Positions 18,298-27,052 of a stretch of 64,000 bases of DNA are shown one piece after another. Numbering within the stretch: position 1 is the stretch's first letter; every line of letters starts with the position of its first letter. This stretch comes from Streptomyces sp. SPB162 (GTDB taxonomy: Bacteria > Actinomycetota > Actinomycetes > Streptomycetales > Streptomycetaceae). The notes under the pieces are model-generated. The model saw only the letters and a list, made by a program, of their open reading frames with translations, was not told the DNA's origin and made no database searches. Position numbers and translations under genes: made by a program. The stretch covers positions 4,781,001-4,845,000 of the forward strand of contig NZ_JAQFII010000001.1 in the NCBI RefSeq assembly GCF_029504575.1, read 5' to 3'.

Positions 18298-18774
18298 CTA
18301 GCGGATGTTCGGGTCGAAGGTGAAGATCACCAGCGTGCCGAGCACGATCGTGAACGCCGTTGCGGTGAACAGCAGCGTCTTCAGCCAGAACCGGGTGTTC
18401 GCCTGCTCGGCGTAGTCGTTGATGACGGTGCGCAGGCCGTTGCCGCCGTGCAGCATGGCCAGCCACAGCATGACCAGGTCCCAGCCCTGCCAGAACGGCG
18501 AGGCCCAGCGGCCGGCCACGAAGGCGAAGCCGACCTTGGTCACGCCGCCGTCGAGGACCAGCTGGATCAGCAGGTGGCCCAGCACCAGGACGACGAGCAC
18601 GACGCCGGACAGGCGCATGAACAGCCAGCCGTACAGCTCGAAGTTGGTGCGGGCGGCCCCCGGCGAGCGCAGCGTGCGCTTGGTGCGGGCGCGCGGTGCC
18701 TCGATGAGCGGCGCCGGGTTGTCCGGGCCGACCGAGGTGCTGGAGGAGCTGAGCTCCACGGAGTCGGTAGTCAT
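18298..18774 (-). CDS. sdhD: Succinate dehydrogenase membrane anchor subunit D
   Basis: A 158-residue hydrophobic subunit with three predicted helices after a 45-residue polar N-terminus. The second helix region carries MLHGGNGLRTVINDY, the haem/quinone-side signature of SdhD-like anchors. It starts 2 bases after the sdhC stop. The true start is the ATG at 18774, since the open frame further upstream overlaps sdhC. Confidence 0.92.
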   Translation of the reverse strand: MTTDSVELSSSSTSVGPDNPAPLIEAPRARTKRTLRSPGAARTNFELYGWLFMRLSGVVLVVLVLGHLLIQLVLDGGVTKVGFAFVAGRWASPFWQGWDLVMLWLAMLHGGNGLRTVINDYAEQANTRFWLKTLLFTATAFTIVLGTLVIFTFDPNIR

Positions 18775-18776
18775 GC

Positions 18777-19157
18777 TCAGCTCCCGAACAGAATGCGTGC
18801 GGCGTGCCCGAGGACGGGAATGATGGCCATGACCATCAGCACGATCCAGACGCCGAGGACGGACCACAGCATCTGCTTCTGGTACTTCGGGCCCTTGGAC
18901 CAGAAGTCGACGGCGATGATGCGCAGCCCGTTGAGAGCGTGGAAGAGGATGGCCGCGACGAGGCCGTACTCCAGCAGGCTGACAGGCCATGTCTTATAGG
19001 TCGCGACGACCTTGTCGTAGTCCTCGGGGGAGACGCGCACGAGTGCGGTGTCGAGGACATGGACGAACAGGAAGAAGAAAATGAGGACACCGGTGACTCG
19101 ATGAGCCACCCATGACCACATGCCTTCCCGGCCGCGGTACAGCGTTCCTGCCGGCAC
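18777..19157 (-). CDS. sdhC: Succinate dehydrogenase cytochrome b556 subunit
   Basis: A 126-residue membrane subunit. WSWVAHRVTGVLIFFFLFVH contains the conserved SdhC His/Arg region, and FHALNGLRIIAVDF contains the haem-ligand His. The GTG at 19157 is chosen because GGGAGG lies 7 bases upstream; the ATG further upstream lacks a ribosome site. It is the first gene of sdhCDAB, and the operon promoter should lie in 19158-19413. Confidence 0.92.
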   Translation of the reverse strand: MPAGTLYRGREGMWSWVAHRVTGVLIFFFLFVHVLDTALVRVSPEDYDKVVATYKTWPVSLLEYGLVAAILFHALNGLRIIAVDFWSKGPKYQKQMLWSVLGVWIVLMVMAIIPVLGHAARILFGS

Positions 19158-19413
19158 GGAAAACCCTCCGGGAGCGGTTTGGAGCCAGCCGGCTTCGGTG
19201 TCGGACGGGCCCGGCCGGGTACGGTCCACCGGCCCTGGCCATCGTAGCGACGCGTTGTCGGCTCCGTACGCCCGGGTGGGCCAGGTGTGATTGATCCCGC
19301 ACGACTGGGTGAACGTCCGGGGGGACCCACGGGTGAACGGGCGGACGGATGTGCGGGCCGGAGCCCGGCGTGCGTACGGGTGCGGACGCCTGTGGAGCCG
19401 GGGTTCGGGCGGC

Positions 19414-20052
19414 CTAGCGCCGCAGTTCCGCGGCGCTCCGGTCGTTGGAGCGTTCGCGAACCAGCCGGGCGAGCCGCGCGCGGGTGATGCGCCGCAGCTC
19501 GTCGGCGGTGACGACGCGCTCCTCGTCCTCGTCGTTCGCCAGCCGGACGCGGATCCCGGTCAGCACCTGGTTGAGGAGGCTGCTCGGGTCGTCGCCCTCC
19601 AGGGCGATGACGAAGACGTTGCCGAACTTGTTCTCGTACGCGGCCTGCGCGGCGCTCAGCGCGGTGTGTGTGGCGAGGCCGCCGCGGTGCGGCAGCGGGG
19701 TGGCCGCCTCGCAGGCCAGCGCCTCGGAGAGGTCGCCGGGGGTCAGGTCGTAGGCCGCTTCGTCGGCTGCCGCGAGTAGGGCTTCAAGATCGGGGTACGG
19801 GCGGTGCAGGGCCATCCGGCGGGCCCAGCGGTGGCTTCCGCAGCAGTCGCGCAGGGCGGCTTCCGCCGTGCCGAAGGGGGCCTCGTTGAGCCGGGAGAGC
19901 CCGGCGGCGGTGTCGGGCCCCAGAGCCGGAGAGTCGGGGAACAGCGCTGAACTCCTGTCGGGAAGCGGGGAAGCGGTACACGTTAGTGGTGGGTGTTCGA
20001 CTCCGACCGGCGGGTGAGTGGATTTCACCCGAACGGGATCGAAATATGTCAT
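19414..20052 (-). CDS. uraD: 2-oxo-4-hydroxy-4-carboxy-5-ureidoimidazoline (OHCU) decarboxylase
   Basis: The protein matches the uric-acid pathway enzyme that converts OHCU to S-allantoin. Visible features are LSRLNEAPFGTAEAALRDCC near the start of the domain, a central helix bundle, and KFGNVFVIALEG near the end, with TADELRRITRARLARLVRER at the C-terminus. No other urate-pathway genes lie next to it. The domain needs only about 165 residues, so the start is uncertain: the ATG at 20052 gives 212 residues, while internal starts would remove a poorly conserved leader. Confidence 0.8.
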   Translation of the reverse strand: MTYFDPVRVKSTHPPVGVEHPPLTCTASPLPDRSSALFPDSPALGPDTAAGLSRLNEAPFGTAEAALRDCCGSHRWARRMALHRPYPDLEALLAAADEAAYDLTPGDLSEALACEAATPLPHRGGLATHTALSAAQAAYENKFGNVFVIALEGDDPSSLLNQVLTGIRVRLANDEDEERVVTADELRRITRARLARLVRERSNDRSAAELRR

Positions 20053-20095
20053 GGAGTGGACGACAGAACGGGGATGATCCGCCATAACGTCCGGT

Positions 20096-21634
20096 ATGGG
20101 GAAAATCTGGACAGGGTTGGCACTGTCGCTCACCGCACTCGCACCGGCCGTCGGCACGCCCAACGACGCACCCGCCCCCCGGACACTGCCGGTCATCCCG
20201 GCGGTGCGGGATTTCCGCCCGGCCGGGAACGGCGTCTTCCACATCGGTCCCGGCACCCGGGTGCGCGCCGCTCGCGGCAGCGCCGTCGAGGACGAGGCGC
20301 GGCTGCTCGCCGGACAGCTGCAGGTCCCCTTCGGGTTCGACGACGCCAAGGACGACGGGGACGGACCGGCCGGAGCGGGCGACATCACGCTGCGGCTCAA
20401 CGGCTCGCGAGCCGAGGCCGTGCAGGGGACCGCGAAGAACGCCGGCACGGTGAAGGAGTCGTACGTCCTCACCGCGCGGAACGGGCAGGTCGACATCGAC
20501 GCGCCCACCGACGCGGGGGCGTTCTACGGCACCCGTACCCTCCTGCAGACGTTGCGGGCCGACGGCGGGATGCCCGAGGGCGTCGTCCGGGACACCCCGG
20601 ACCGGCCGCAGCGCGGCCTGACGCTCGACATCGCGCGCAAGTACTTCACGCGCCAGTGGATCGAGGACCGGATCCGGGAGCTGGGCGACCTCAAGCTCAA
20701 CCAGCTGCACCTGCACTTCAGCGACGACCAGGGCTTCCGCATCGAGAGCAGCAGCCACCCCGAGATCGTCTCGCGGCAGCACCTCAGCAAGGCGGACGTC
20801 ACCGCGATCATCAACCTCGCCGCGCAGCGCCACATCACCGTCATCCCGGAGATCGACAGCCCCGGGCACCTCGGCGCCGTCATCGACGCCCATCCGGACC
20901 TGCAGCTGCGCAACGCCTCCGGCAGGGCGCTGCCCGGCGCCGTCGACATCTCGAACCCGGCCGCCGCCCGCCTGGTCGACGATCTGACCCGCGAGTTCGC
21001 GGCCCTCTTCCCCGGTCCGTTCTGGCACCTGGGCGGCGACGAGTACCAGGCCCTGGTCGTCGACGACCCGGAGAGCTCGTACCCGCAACTCGTCCGGCCC
21101 GGCGAGACCGTCGAGGACGCGGCGACCCGTTGGCTCAACGACCGTGCGGCGCTGGTGCGCAAGCTCGGGAAGACGTCCAAGGCGTGGAACGACGGGTTCA
21201 TCACCACGCCGCGCGTCGCGCCCGACGCGGACCGCCAGGTCGAGTACTGGACGGGCAAGGAGCTGGGCGCCCGCGATCCGCAGGAGTACCTCGACGAGGG
21301 CCGCAAGGTCGTCAACCTCAACGACGAGTACCTCTACTACGTGCTCGGCGAGCCGAACGACTTCACCTATCCGACCGGCGAGCGCATCTACCGGGAGTGG
21401 ACCCCCGCCGTCCTGCGCGGCACCCGTCCGGTGGACGCCGCGAAGTCGGGGCCCGACCGGGTGCTGGGCGGCCGGTTCGCCGTCTGGTGCGACCAGGCGG
21501 GCGCGCAGACGCAGGACGAGGTGGCGCGCGGGATCCGGCTGCCGCTGAACGCGCTGTCGCAGAAGCTCTGGGACCCGGCGACGCCGACGCGTTCCTGGCC
21601 CGACTTCACGGCTCTGGCCGACACGGTGGGCTGA
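20096..21634 (+). CDS. Secreted beta-N-acetylhexosaminidase (GH20)
   Basis: A 512-residue exported glycosidase that would release terminal N-acetylhexosamines from chitin oligomers or glycans. A signal peptide of about 20-25 residues (GKIWTGLALSLTALAPAVG) is followed by a GH20b alpha/beta domain (about 30-165) and a TIM barrel beginning PQRGLTLDIARKYF. The catalytic pair lies in HLGGDEYQ (Asp for substrate-assisted catalysis, Glu as acid). It is divergent from uraD, with 43 bases between starts. Confidence 0.92.
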   Translation: MGKIWTGLALSLTALAPAVGTPNDAPAPRTLPVIPAVRDFRPAGNGVFHIGPGTRVRAARGSAVEDEARLLAGQLQVPFGFDDAKDDGDGPAGAGDITLRLNGSRAEAVQGTAKNAGTVKESYVLTARNGQVDIDAPTDAGAFYGTRTLLQTLRADGGMPEGVVRDTPDRPQRGLTLDIARKYFTRQWIEDRIRELGDLKLNQLHLHFSDDQGFRIESSSHPEIVSRQHLSKADVTAIINLAAQRHITVIPEIDSPGHLGAVIDAHPDLQLRNASGRALPGAVDISNPAAARLVDDLTREFAALFPGPFWHLGGDEYQALVVDDPESSYPQLVRPGETVEDAATRWLNDRAALVRKLGKTSKAWNDGFITTPRVAPDADRQVEYWTGKELGARDPQEYLDEGRKVVNLNDEYLYYVLGEPNDFTYPTGERIYREWTPAVLRGTRPVDAAKSGPDRVLGGRFAVWCDQAGAQTQDEVARGIRLPLNALSQKLWDPATPTRSWPDFTALADTVG

Positions 21635-21807
21635 CGGCGGCGGGTGGCGGCGGGCACCATCGGTGGGGGCGGGAGTTGAGACGGCCGGGGGCCGCCTCCC
21701 CCCACAGGAGCGTCCCCGGCCGCCGTCTACTACAGCGTCGCGGGCGCCGGAAGTGTCACCACGGCGATGGGGCAGGATGGTGCGCGTGTTCGAGGGGGGA
21801 GCGAACG

Positions 21808-22386
21808 GTGGATCTGGGGAGCGCGGTCAGCGCCGCGCAGGAAGGCGACGACGCGGCGTTCCGGGTGCTGTACCGGGCGGTGCAGCCGCAACTGCTGCAG
21901 TACGTCCGGACCCTGGTCGGACCGGCGGAGGCCGAGGACGTGGCGTCGGAGGCGTGGCTGCAGATCGCCCGTGACCTGCCGCACTTCCGCGGGGAGGGAG
22001 AGGCGGTGCGCGGCTGGGCGGCCCGGATCGCCCGCAACCGGGCGCTCGACCACCTGCGGGCCCGCAGCCGGCGGCCGGTCACCGGGGCCGGCGTGGACGT
22101 CCTCCTGCACCTGCCCTCGCACACGGACACCGCGGGCGAGGCGCTGGACGCGGTGGCCACCGATCGCGCGCTCGCGGCCATCGCGACGCTGCCGCGCGAA
22201 CAGGCGGAGGCGGTCCTGCTACGGGTCGTCATGGGGCTGGACGCCGGCAGCGCGGCGCAGGTGCTGGGCAGGCGCGCCGGCTCGGTGCGGATGGCCACCC
22301 ACCGGGGGCTGCGGCGGCTCGCCGAGCTGCTGGACGACGAGGGCCGCCCCGCGGGTGTGACGATTTCCGCGGCGAAGACGCTTTGA
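21808..22386 (+). CDS. ECF-type RNA polymerase sigma factor
   Basis: A 192-residue sigma factor. Region 2 covers about residues 15-85 (LYRAVQPQLLQYVRTLVG, EDVASEAWLQIARD, ARIARNRALDHLRAR). Region 4 covers about 130-180 (LPREQAEAVLLRVVMGLD, GRRAGSVRMATHRGLRRLAE). The GTG start has GGGGGGA 7 bases upstream. Ten bases later begins a membrane protein that is the probable partner, so the pair forms an operon. Confidence 0.9.
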   Translation: MDLGSAVSAAQEGDDAAFRVLYRAVQPQLLQYVRTLVGPAEAEDVASEAWLQIARDLPHFRGEGEAVRGWAARIARNRALDHLRARSRRPVTGAGVDVLLHLPSHTDTAGEALDAVATDRALAAIATLPREQAEAVLLRVVMGLDAGSAAQVLGRRAGSVRMATHRGLRRLAELLDDEGRPAGVTISAAKTL

Positions 22387-22395
22387 GGATATGAG

Positions 22396-23427
22396 ATGAC
22401 GGAGAACCGGCGGTGCGACGGGCATCGTGACGACGACTGGCTCGACGAGGAGGCCGCGGAGCGGCTGCTGCGCGGCGAGTCCGTCCTGTCCGGCGGCGCG
22501 GCGGCCGCCCGGCTGACCCGGCTGCTGACCGCGGCCGCGCTGCCGACCACGGCTGATCAGGCGCGCGAGGAGGCGGCCGTCGCCGCTTTCCGGACGTGCT
22601 TCGAGGCGGGTCGGCGGGCGGGCGGTTCCCCGGGCGTCCCGGAGGAACGGCCCGCGGACGCCGACTTCCTGTCGGTGGTACGGCTGGGCCGGCCGGTCAC
22701 GCTGCCGGGCGCGGCTCTGCCGGCCGGGGCCGGGCGGACCGGAAGGGCGCCGAAGGCGCTGAAGGCATCGGTCGGCACGTTGGTGGTCGCCCTGGCGCTG
22801 TGTGCCGCGGCACTCGTCGCCGGCCCCGGCATCCTGCCGACGCCGTTCGACGGCGACGACGTCGGGTCCGCGCCGGTGCGCGGCGGCCCCCCGCGTTCCG
22901 CCACGCCGGACGGCGCCGGCACCGCGGGCCCGAACGGCGGGTCCACGCCGCTCACCGGCGGGACGGCCGACGCGCCGCCCGGAACGGGCGCGCCGTCGCA
23001 GCCGGGGCGCGGGGCGACGGCGTCCCCCGGCCGTCCGGCCCCGCCCGCGAGCCCGTCCGCGACGCCGCAGGCCTCCCACCCGCCCGCGTCCAAGGGGACG
23101 CGCGGGGAACGCGACCGGCAGAACGCGGGGTTGTGCCGCGCCTACATCAAGGCGGGCGGACGCGTGGACGCCGCGTCGTCCGCGCGGCTCGTGGCGGCGG
23201 CGGGCAGCCGGCGGGACATACCGAAGTACTGCGCGCGGGTGCTGGCCACCGCGTACCTGTCCGGATCCGGCACCGCCGGAGACGGCACCGGTGGCACCGG
23301 TGGCGGTGGTAACGACGGTGCCGGTGGCAGCGGCAGGTCCGGTGGCGCAGACGGCGGTCACGGCCAGGGCGACGGTTGGCACGACGAGGCTGCGGCGACC
23401 GTATTCCCCGCCTTCCGGGTCGTCTGA
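22396..23427 (+). CDS. Putative sigma-factor-linked membrane protein, Pro/Gly-rich
   Basis: A 343-residue protein of unknown family. An acidic cytoplasmic segment (DDDWLDEEAAERLLRGE) and helices occupy residues 1-115. One membrane helix follows (TLVVALALCAAALVAG), then a long Pro/Ser/Gly linker. A small exported domain has two Cys (AGLCRAYIKAGGRVDAASSA and DIPKYCARVL), and the end is a Gly-rich tail. Position directly behind an ECF sigma gene and the one-helix topology suggest an anti-sigma or signal-relay role, but no zinc-binding anti-sigma motif is visible. GAGG lies before the ATG. Confidence 0.65.
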   Translation: MTENRRCDGHRDDDWLDEEAAERLLRGESVLSGGAAAARLTRLLTAAALPTTADQAREEAAVAAFRTCFEAGRRAGGSPGVPEERPADADFLSVVRLGRPVTLPGAALPAGAGRTGRAPKALKASVGTLVVALALCAAALVAGPGILPTPFDGDDVGSAPVRGGPPRSATPDGAGTAGPNGGSTPLTGGTADAPPGTGAPSQPGRGATASPGRPAPPASPSATPQASHPPASKGTRGERDRQNAGLCRAYIKAGGRVDAASSARLVAAAGSRRDIPKYCARVLATAYLSGSGTAGDGTGGTGGGGNDGAGGSGRSGGADGGHGQGDGWHDEAAATVFPAFRVV

Positions 23428-23734
23428 CCTGCGGGCTCGGGGTGCCCGGTGACACTTTCCAGCTGGTTGACGCTTTAAGTAATGGGTCGACTGGTCATCG
23501 GCCCCGAGGACCCCGGTGCTCCCCGCGCCGGCGGTCCGCGCCAGGGCGCGGCCGGGTGCGTTTCCCCCTACCCGGCCGCGCCCGCGGAGGCGTTGCCACC
23601 CGGTGGCCGAAAGTGGCGGGTGGCGGTCCGCGGCGGTCCGTGGCGGGTCCCGGCGGACGGCCGATAACTCCCGGCCGGATGTCAGTGCCTTGGTGCAGAC
23701 TCGGTAGGGAGAGCAAAACCGGGGGAGGTACGCC
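23428..23734. other. Intergenic region without a recognised gene
   Basis: About 300 bases between the sigma-linked gene and the HEAT-repeat gene. No protein-like reading was found on either strand. A ribosome site (GGGGGAGG) precedes the ATG at 23735, and a TTGACG hexamer at 23466 may be part of a promoter, though no convincing -10 partner is present. Confidence 0.4.
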
Positions 23735-26017
23735 ATGTTGGCAGGACTGTACGAGATCGACTGGGCGGCTATGGGGCACGCCTACGGATCGGCGGAGGAG
23801 GTTCCCGAGCTCCTGCGGGGGCTGGCCTCGGCGGACGCGGGGGAGCGGGAGGCCGCCCTGGACGCGATGTACGGGGCCGTTCATCACCAGGGCGATGTGT
23901 ACGACTCGACGCTCGCCTGCATTCCCTTTCTCTTCGAGCTGGTGGCGGATCCGTCGGTGCGGGACCGCGGCCGCATCGTCGTGCTGCTGACCAGCATCGG
24001 GGGCGGTGACGAGGTCGCGGAGGAGTACCTGGACGAGATCGTGATCGAGGGCGGCGGCCCGGCCGGGGGGTTCGGCGACGCGATGGACACCCTGGACGGG
24101 GAGGACATCCTCGGCCTGCTGGACGCCGAGGGCGCGGCCGGCGACACCGCCGGCTGGAAGTTCGGGGAGGCGACGGAGGCTTCCGCCTGGCGCGCCAACT
24201 ACGCGATGGCCGTCACGGCGGTGCGGGCTCAGGCGGAGGTCTTCACCGAGCTCGTCGCGGACCCCGATCCCGAGGTGCGGCGCGCGGTCCCGGTGGCGCT
24301 CGGGGCGCTGCACGGGGAGACCGAGCGGATACTCGACGTCCTGCGCGACCGGCTGCCGGTGGAGCGGGACACGGAGACCCGGCTGGCCCTCGTCGAGGCC
24401 GTCGGCACTCTCGCGCTGCGGCGGGGCGGCCCCGCCGCCGAGGCGGCCGACTGGCTGGTCCGGCTCGCGGGGAGCCACGCCGGAGACCTGGCCGACCGGG
24501 CGTCCGATGCCCCGTCGCCCTCCGCGGACCCCGGCCTGCGGCTGGCCGCGCTCGCCCAACTCGCCCGCTGCGCGCCCGAGCGGCTCCCGGCCGACACCGT
24601 GCCGACCGCCATCGCCCTGCTCCGGGCAGTGCGCGGCGAGAAGCCGAGCACCCGGTCCCCGCAGGAGGTGCCCGCCGAGCGCCAGAAGCCCGCCACCTTC
24701 GTCGGCCATCTGCGGGAGCTGCGCGAGCAGGCCGAGGCCGGCCGCTCCGCGCCCTGGGCCGCCGACCTCCTGCGCACGCTGCACACCGCGCTCGACGACC
24801 GGGTCGAGGACCGCGTCGCGCTCGTCATCGACCAGTTGCGCAGCCCGGACTGGGGCCGGCGCATCGACGCCGTGTGGATGAGCGGCGGCCTGGTGCGTGG
24901 CTGGCGCGGCGAGTACGGGGAGCTGGTCGCCCTGCTCGGGCAGCAGCTCGCCGACCCCGAGGACCGGCTGCGCGACGGCGCCGCCTCCGTGCTGGAGAAC
25001 CTGTACGGGCTGGCCGCACCCGCGGCCGACGCCCTCGCCGAGGCGGTCGCGGCGGATCCCGGGAGCTGGGTCCAGGAGTGGTCGCAGGGCCGGCCGAGCC
25101 TCGGCGGCATGGTCAAGACCCTCGCCCGGCTCGGTGACCCGCGGTGCCTGCCCGCGCTGGCCTCGGCCCTCGACCGGCCGGACATCCCCCAGGACCTGGG
25201 GTACGCCATCGAGCACCTGGGCGCGGCGGCGGCCCCGCTGGCACCGCTGCTGCGCCGAAGACTCGCCGAGGTGACGCTGAACGACGAGGAGGCCTACGAC
25301 CAGGCCGAGCCGCTGCTCCGGGGGGTGGCCGCGATCGGCGCCGCCGAGTCGTTCCCCGAGGTGCTGCGGATCCTGCGCGGCGCGCCCGCCGCCCGCCGGG
25401 ACTGGCTGCTGTGCTCGGCGATCCGCGCGCTCGCCCGGTTCGGACCGGCGGCGAGCGACGCGCTGCCCGACCTGCGCGCGCTGGTGGCCGACCCCGGCTC
25501 CTGTATCGCGCTGGAGGCCGCGTCCGCGCTCTGGGCGATCGAGCGGAACACCGCGGCCCTGCCGGTGCTGCTCGCGCACCTGGACAGCGACAGCCCGCAC
25601 ACCCGGCGTTCGGCGGCCGAGGCGCTCGGCGAGCTGGGCCCCGCGGCCGCCGCTGCGGCACCGCGGCTGCGGGAGCTGCTCGCGGACCCCGCGGTGTGGA
25701 TGCGGGTGGACGCCGCGGTCGCGCTGTGGCGGGTCTCCGGCGAGGCCGGGCCTGTGCTGCCCGTCCTGCGGTCCGCCTGGTCGGAGAACGTGCACACCCG
25801 CGCGGTCATCGCGGGCTGTCTCGCGGAGCTGGGTCCGGCCGCGGCCGCGGCCGTCCCGCTGCTGCGTGACGAGCTGGCAGCCGTCCGCCGGCACAACAAC
25901 GAGGGCGACCACTACGGCACGCTCGACGTGTGCGCGGACGAACTGCTGCTCCGGGCATGCGGACGGGCCCTGTCCCGGATATCCGGAGCAGGGCCCGTCA
26001 CGAACGGCGACAGCTAA
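23735..26017 (+). CDS. Large HEAT/PBS-lyase-type repeat protein
   Basis: A 760-residue cytoplasmic protein of helical repeats, for example ALDRPDIPQDLGYAIEHLG, ALGELGPAAAAAAPRLRELL and AGCLAELGPAAAAAVPLLRD. Each repeat is about 30-40 residues and covers the entire length after a 100-residue N-terminal part that mentions no known catalytic motif. HEAT-type solenoids bind proteins, so a scaffold role is inferred. The last 15 codons overlap a transcription terminator. Confidence 0.75.
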   Translation: MLAGLYEIDWAAMGHAYGSAEEVPELLRGLASADAGEREAALDAMYGAVHHQGDVYDSTLACIPFLFELVADPSVRDRGRIVVLLTSIGGGDEVAEEYLDEIVIEGGGPAGGFGDAMDTLDGEDILGLLDAEGAAGDTAGWKFGEATEASAWRANYAMAVTAVRAQAEVFTELVADPDPEVRRAVPVALGALHGETERILDVLRDRLPVERDTETRLALVEAVGTLALRRGGPAAEAADWLVRLAGSHAGDLADRASDAPSPSADPGLRLAALAQLARCAPERLPADTVPTAIALLRAVRGEKPSTRSPQEVPAERQKPATFVGHLRELREQAEAGRSAPWAADLLRTLHTALDDRVEDRVALVIDQLRSPDWGRRIDAVWMSGGLVRGWRGEYGELVALLGQQLADPEDRLRDGAASVLENLYGLAAPAADALAEAVAADPGSWVQEWSQGRPSLGGMVKTLARLGDPRCLPALASALDRPDIPQDLGYAIEHLGAAAAPLAPLLRRRLAEVTLNDEEAYDQAEPLLRGVAAIGAAESFPEVLRILRGAPAARRDWLLCSAIRALARFGPAASDALPDLRALVADPGSCIALEAASALWAIERNTAALPVLLAHLDSDSPHTRRSAAEALGELGPAAAAAAPRLRELLADPAVWMRVDAAVALWRVSGEAGPVLPVLRSAWSENVHTRAVIAGCLAELGPAAAAAVPLLRDELAAVRRHNNEGDHYGTLDVCADELLLRACGRALSRISGAGPVTNGDS
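25963..25998. terminator. Terminator embedded in the HEAT gene 3' end
   Basis: The arms ACGGGCCCTG and CAGGGCCCGT (25963-25972, 25989-25998) form a 10-bp stem between convergent genes, inside the last codons of the HEAT-repeat gene and 32 bases beyond the stop of the L,D-transpeptidase gene. Confidence 0.65.
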
Positions 26018-26029
26018 GGGCCGTCCTGG

Positions 26030-26921
26030 TCACCAGTAGACGACGACCTTGTCGCCGGCCTTGACCTGGTCGAAGAGGGAGGCGATGGCGGCCTTGTCGC
26101 GTACGTTCACACAGCCGTGGGAGGCCCCGGCGTAGCCGCGGGCCGCGAAGTCCGACGAGTAGTGCACGGCCTGGCCGCCACTGAAGAACATCGCGTACGG
26201 CATGGACGAGTGGTAAATGGTCGAGACGTGGTCACGGCTCTTGAAGTCCACCTTGAACTGGCCCTCGCGGGTCGGGGTGTACTGCGAGCCGAAGCGCACG
26301 TCCATCGTGGTCTGCACCTTGCCGTTGATCACCCAGGAGAGCGACCGGCTGGTCTTGCTGATGCACAGCACGCGACCGGTCATGCAGCGCGGGTCGAGCT
26401 TGGTACTGGCCGGCTGGGTGGTGGGCGGGTACATCGCCGCGTGCGTCGGCTGCTTGGTGACGCTGCGCAGCTTGCTCCAGGTCTGCGCGGAGACGTTGCC
26501 GGTCATCGGCAGGTCGTAGCGCTCCTGGAAGTCGTTCACGGCGTTCGCGGTGACCGAGCCGTAGGTGCCGGTGGGCGTGCGGCTGAACAGGTTGAGCTGG
26601 CCGAGGCGGGCCTGCAGCTCGCGAACCTGTGTGCCGGTGGAGCCCTGCTTCATGACGGCGGGCACGACCGGGGGCTTGGACGTGGTCGCGGAAGCGCTGG
26701 GGGTGGTGGAGGGCGAGGCCGACGTAGAGGTCGAGGTCGAGGGGGACGGTGAGTCACTCGGGCTCGCGGAGTCGGTGGGACTCGCGGTCGTCGACGCGGC
26801 CGGCGTCGGCTTGGCGCCCGAGGTGGGCTTGTCCTGCGGACCGCAGCCCACCAGGGGCCGCCGCCGCCAGAGCCGCGACCACGATCGCTATCGGAGTTCT
26901 CTTCGTACGCAAGACAGTCAC
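26030..26921 (-). pseudogene. L,D-transpeptidase lipoprotein, frameshifted in the signal peptide
   Basis: An exported YkuD-type transpeptidase that forms 3-3 cross-links in peptidoglycan. After a Ser/Thr/Pro linker there is a peptidoglycan-binding domain (MKQGSTGTQVRELQARLGQL). The catalytic domain ends in YAGASHGCVNVRD with the active Cys. The signal peptide (VTVLRTKRTPIAIVVAALAA, GTG at 26921 preceded by a G-rich ribosome site) is in another frame than the rest. Removing one G from the GGGG run at 26854-26857 (+ strand) joins them and creates a normal lipobox, LVGC. A one-base assembly error, or a genuine loss of export, is implied. Confidence 0.85.
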
Positions 26922-27052
26922 CCTTTGCCCCCCAGAATCTGCAGTTACCCGGTTGGACACTCATCCCGCCCGTGCAGTTGCACGGATCCGCGGCAAGACT
27001 GTTCCGTGACATACGAGAGACCAGACCGTGAGGAAGCTCGGAGGCGTGAGCC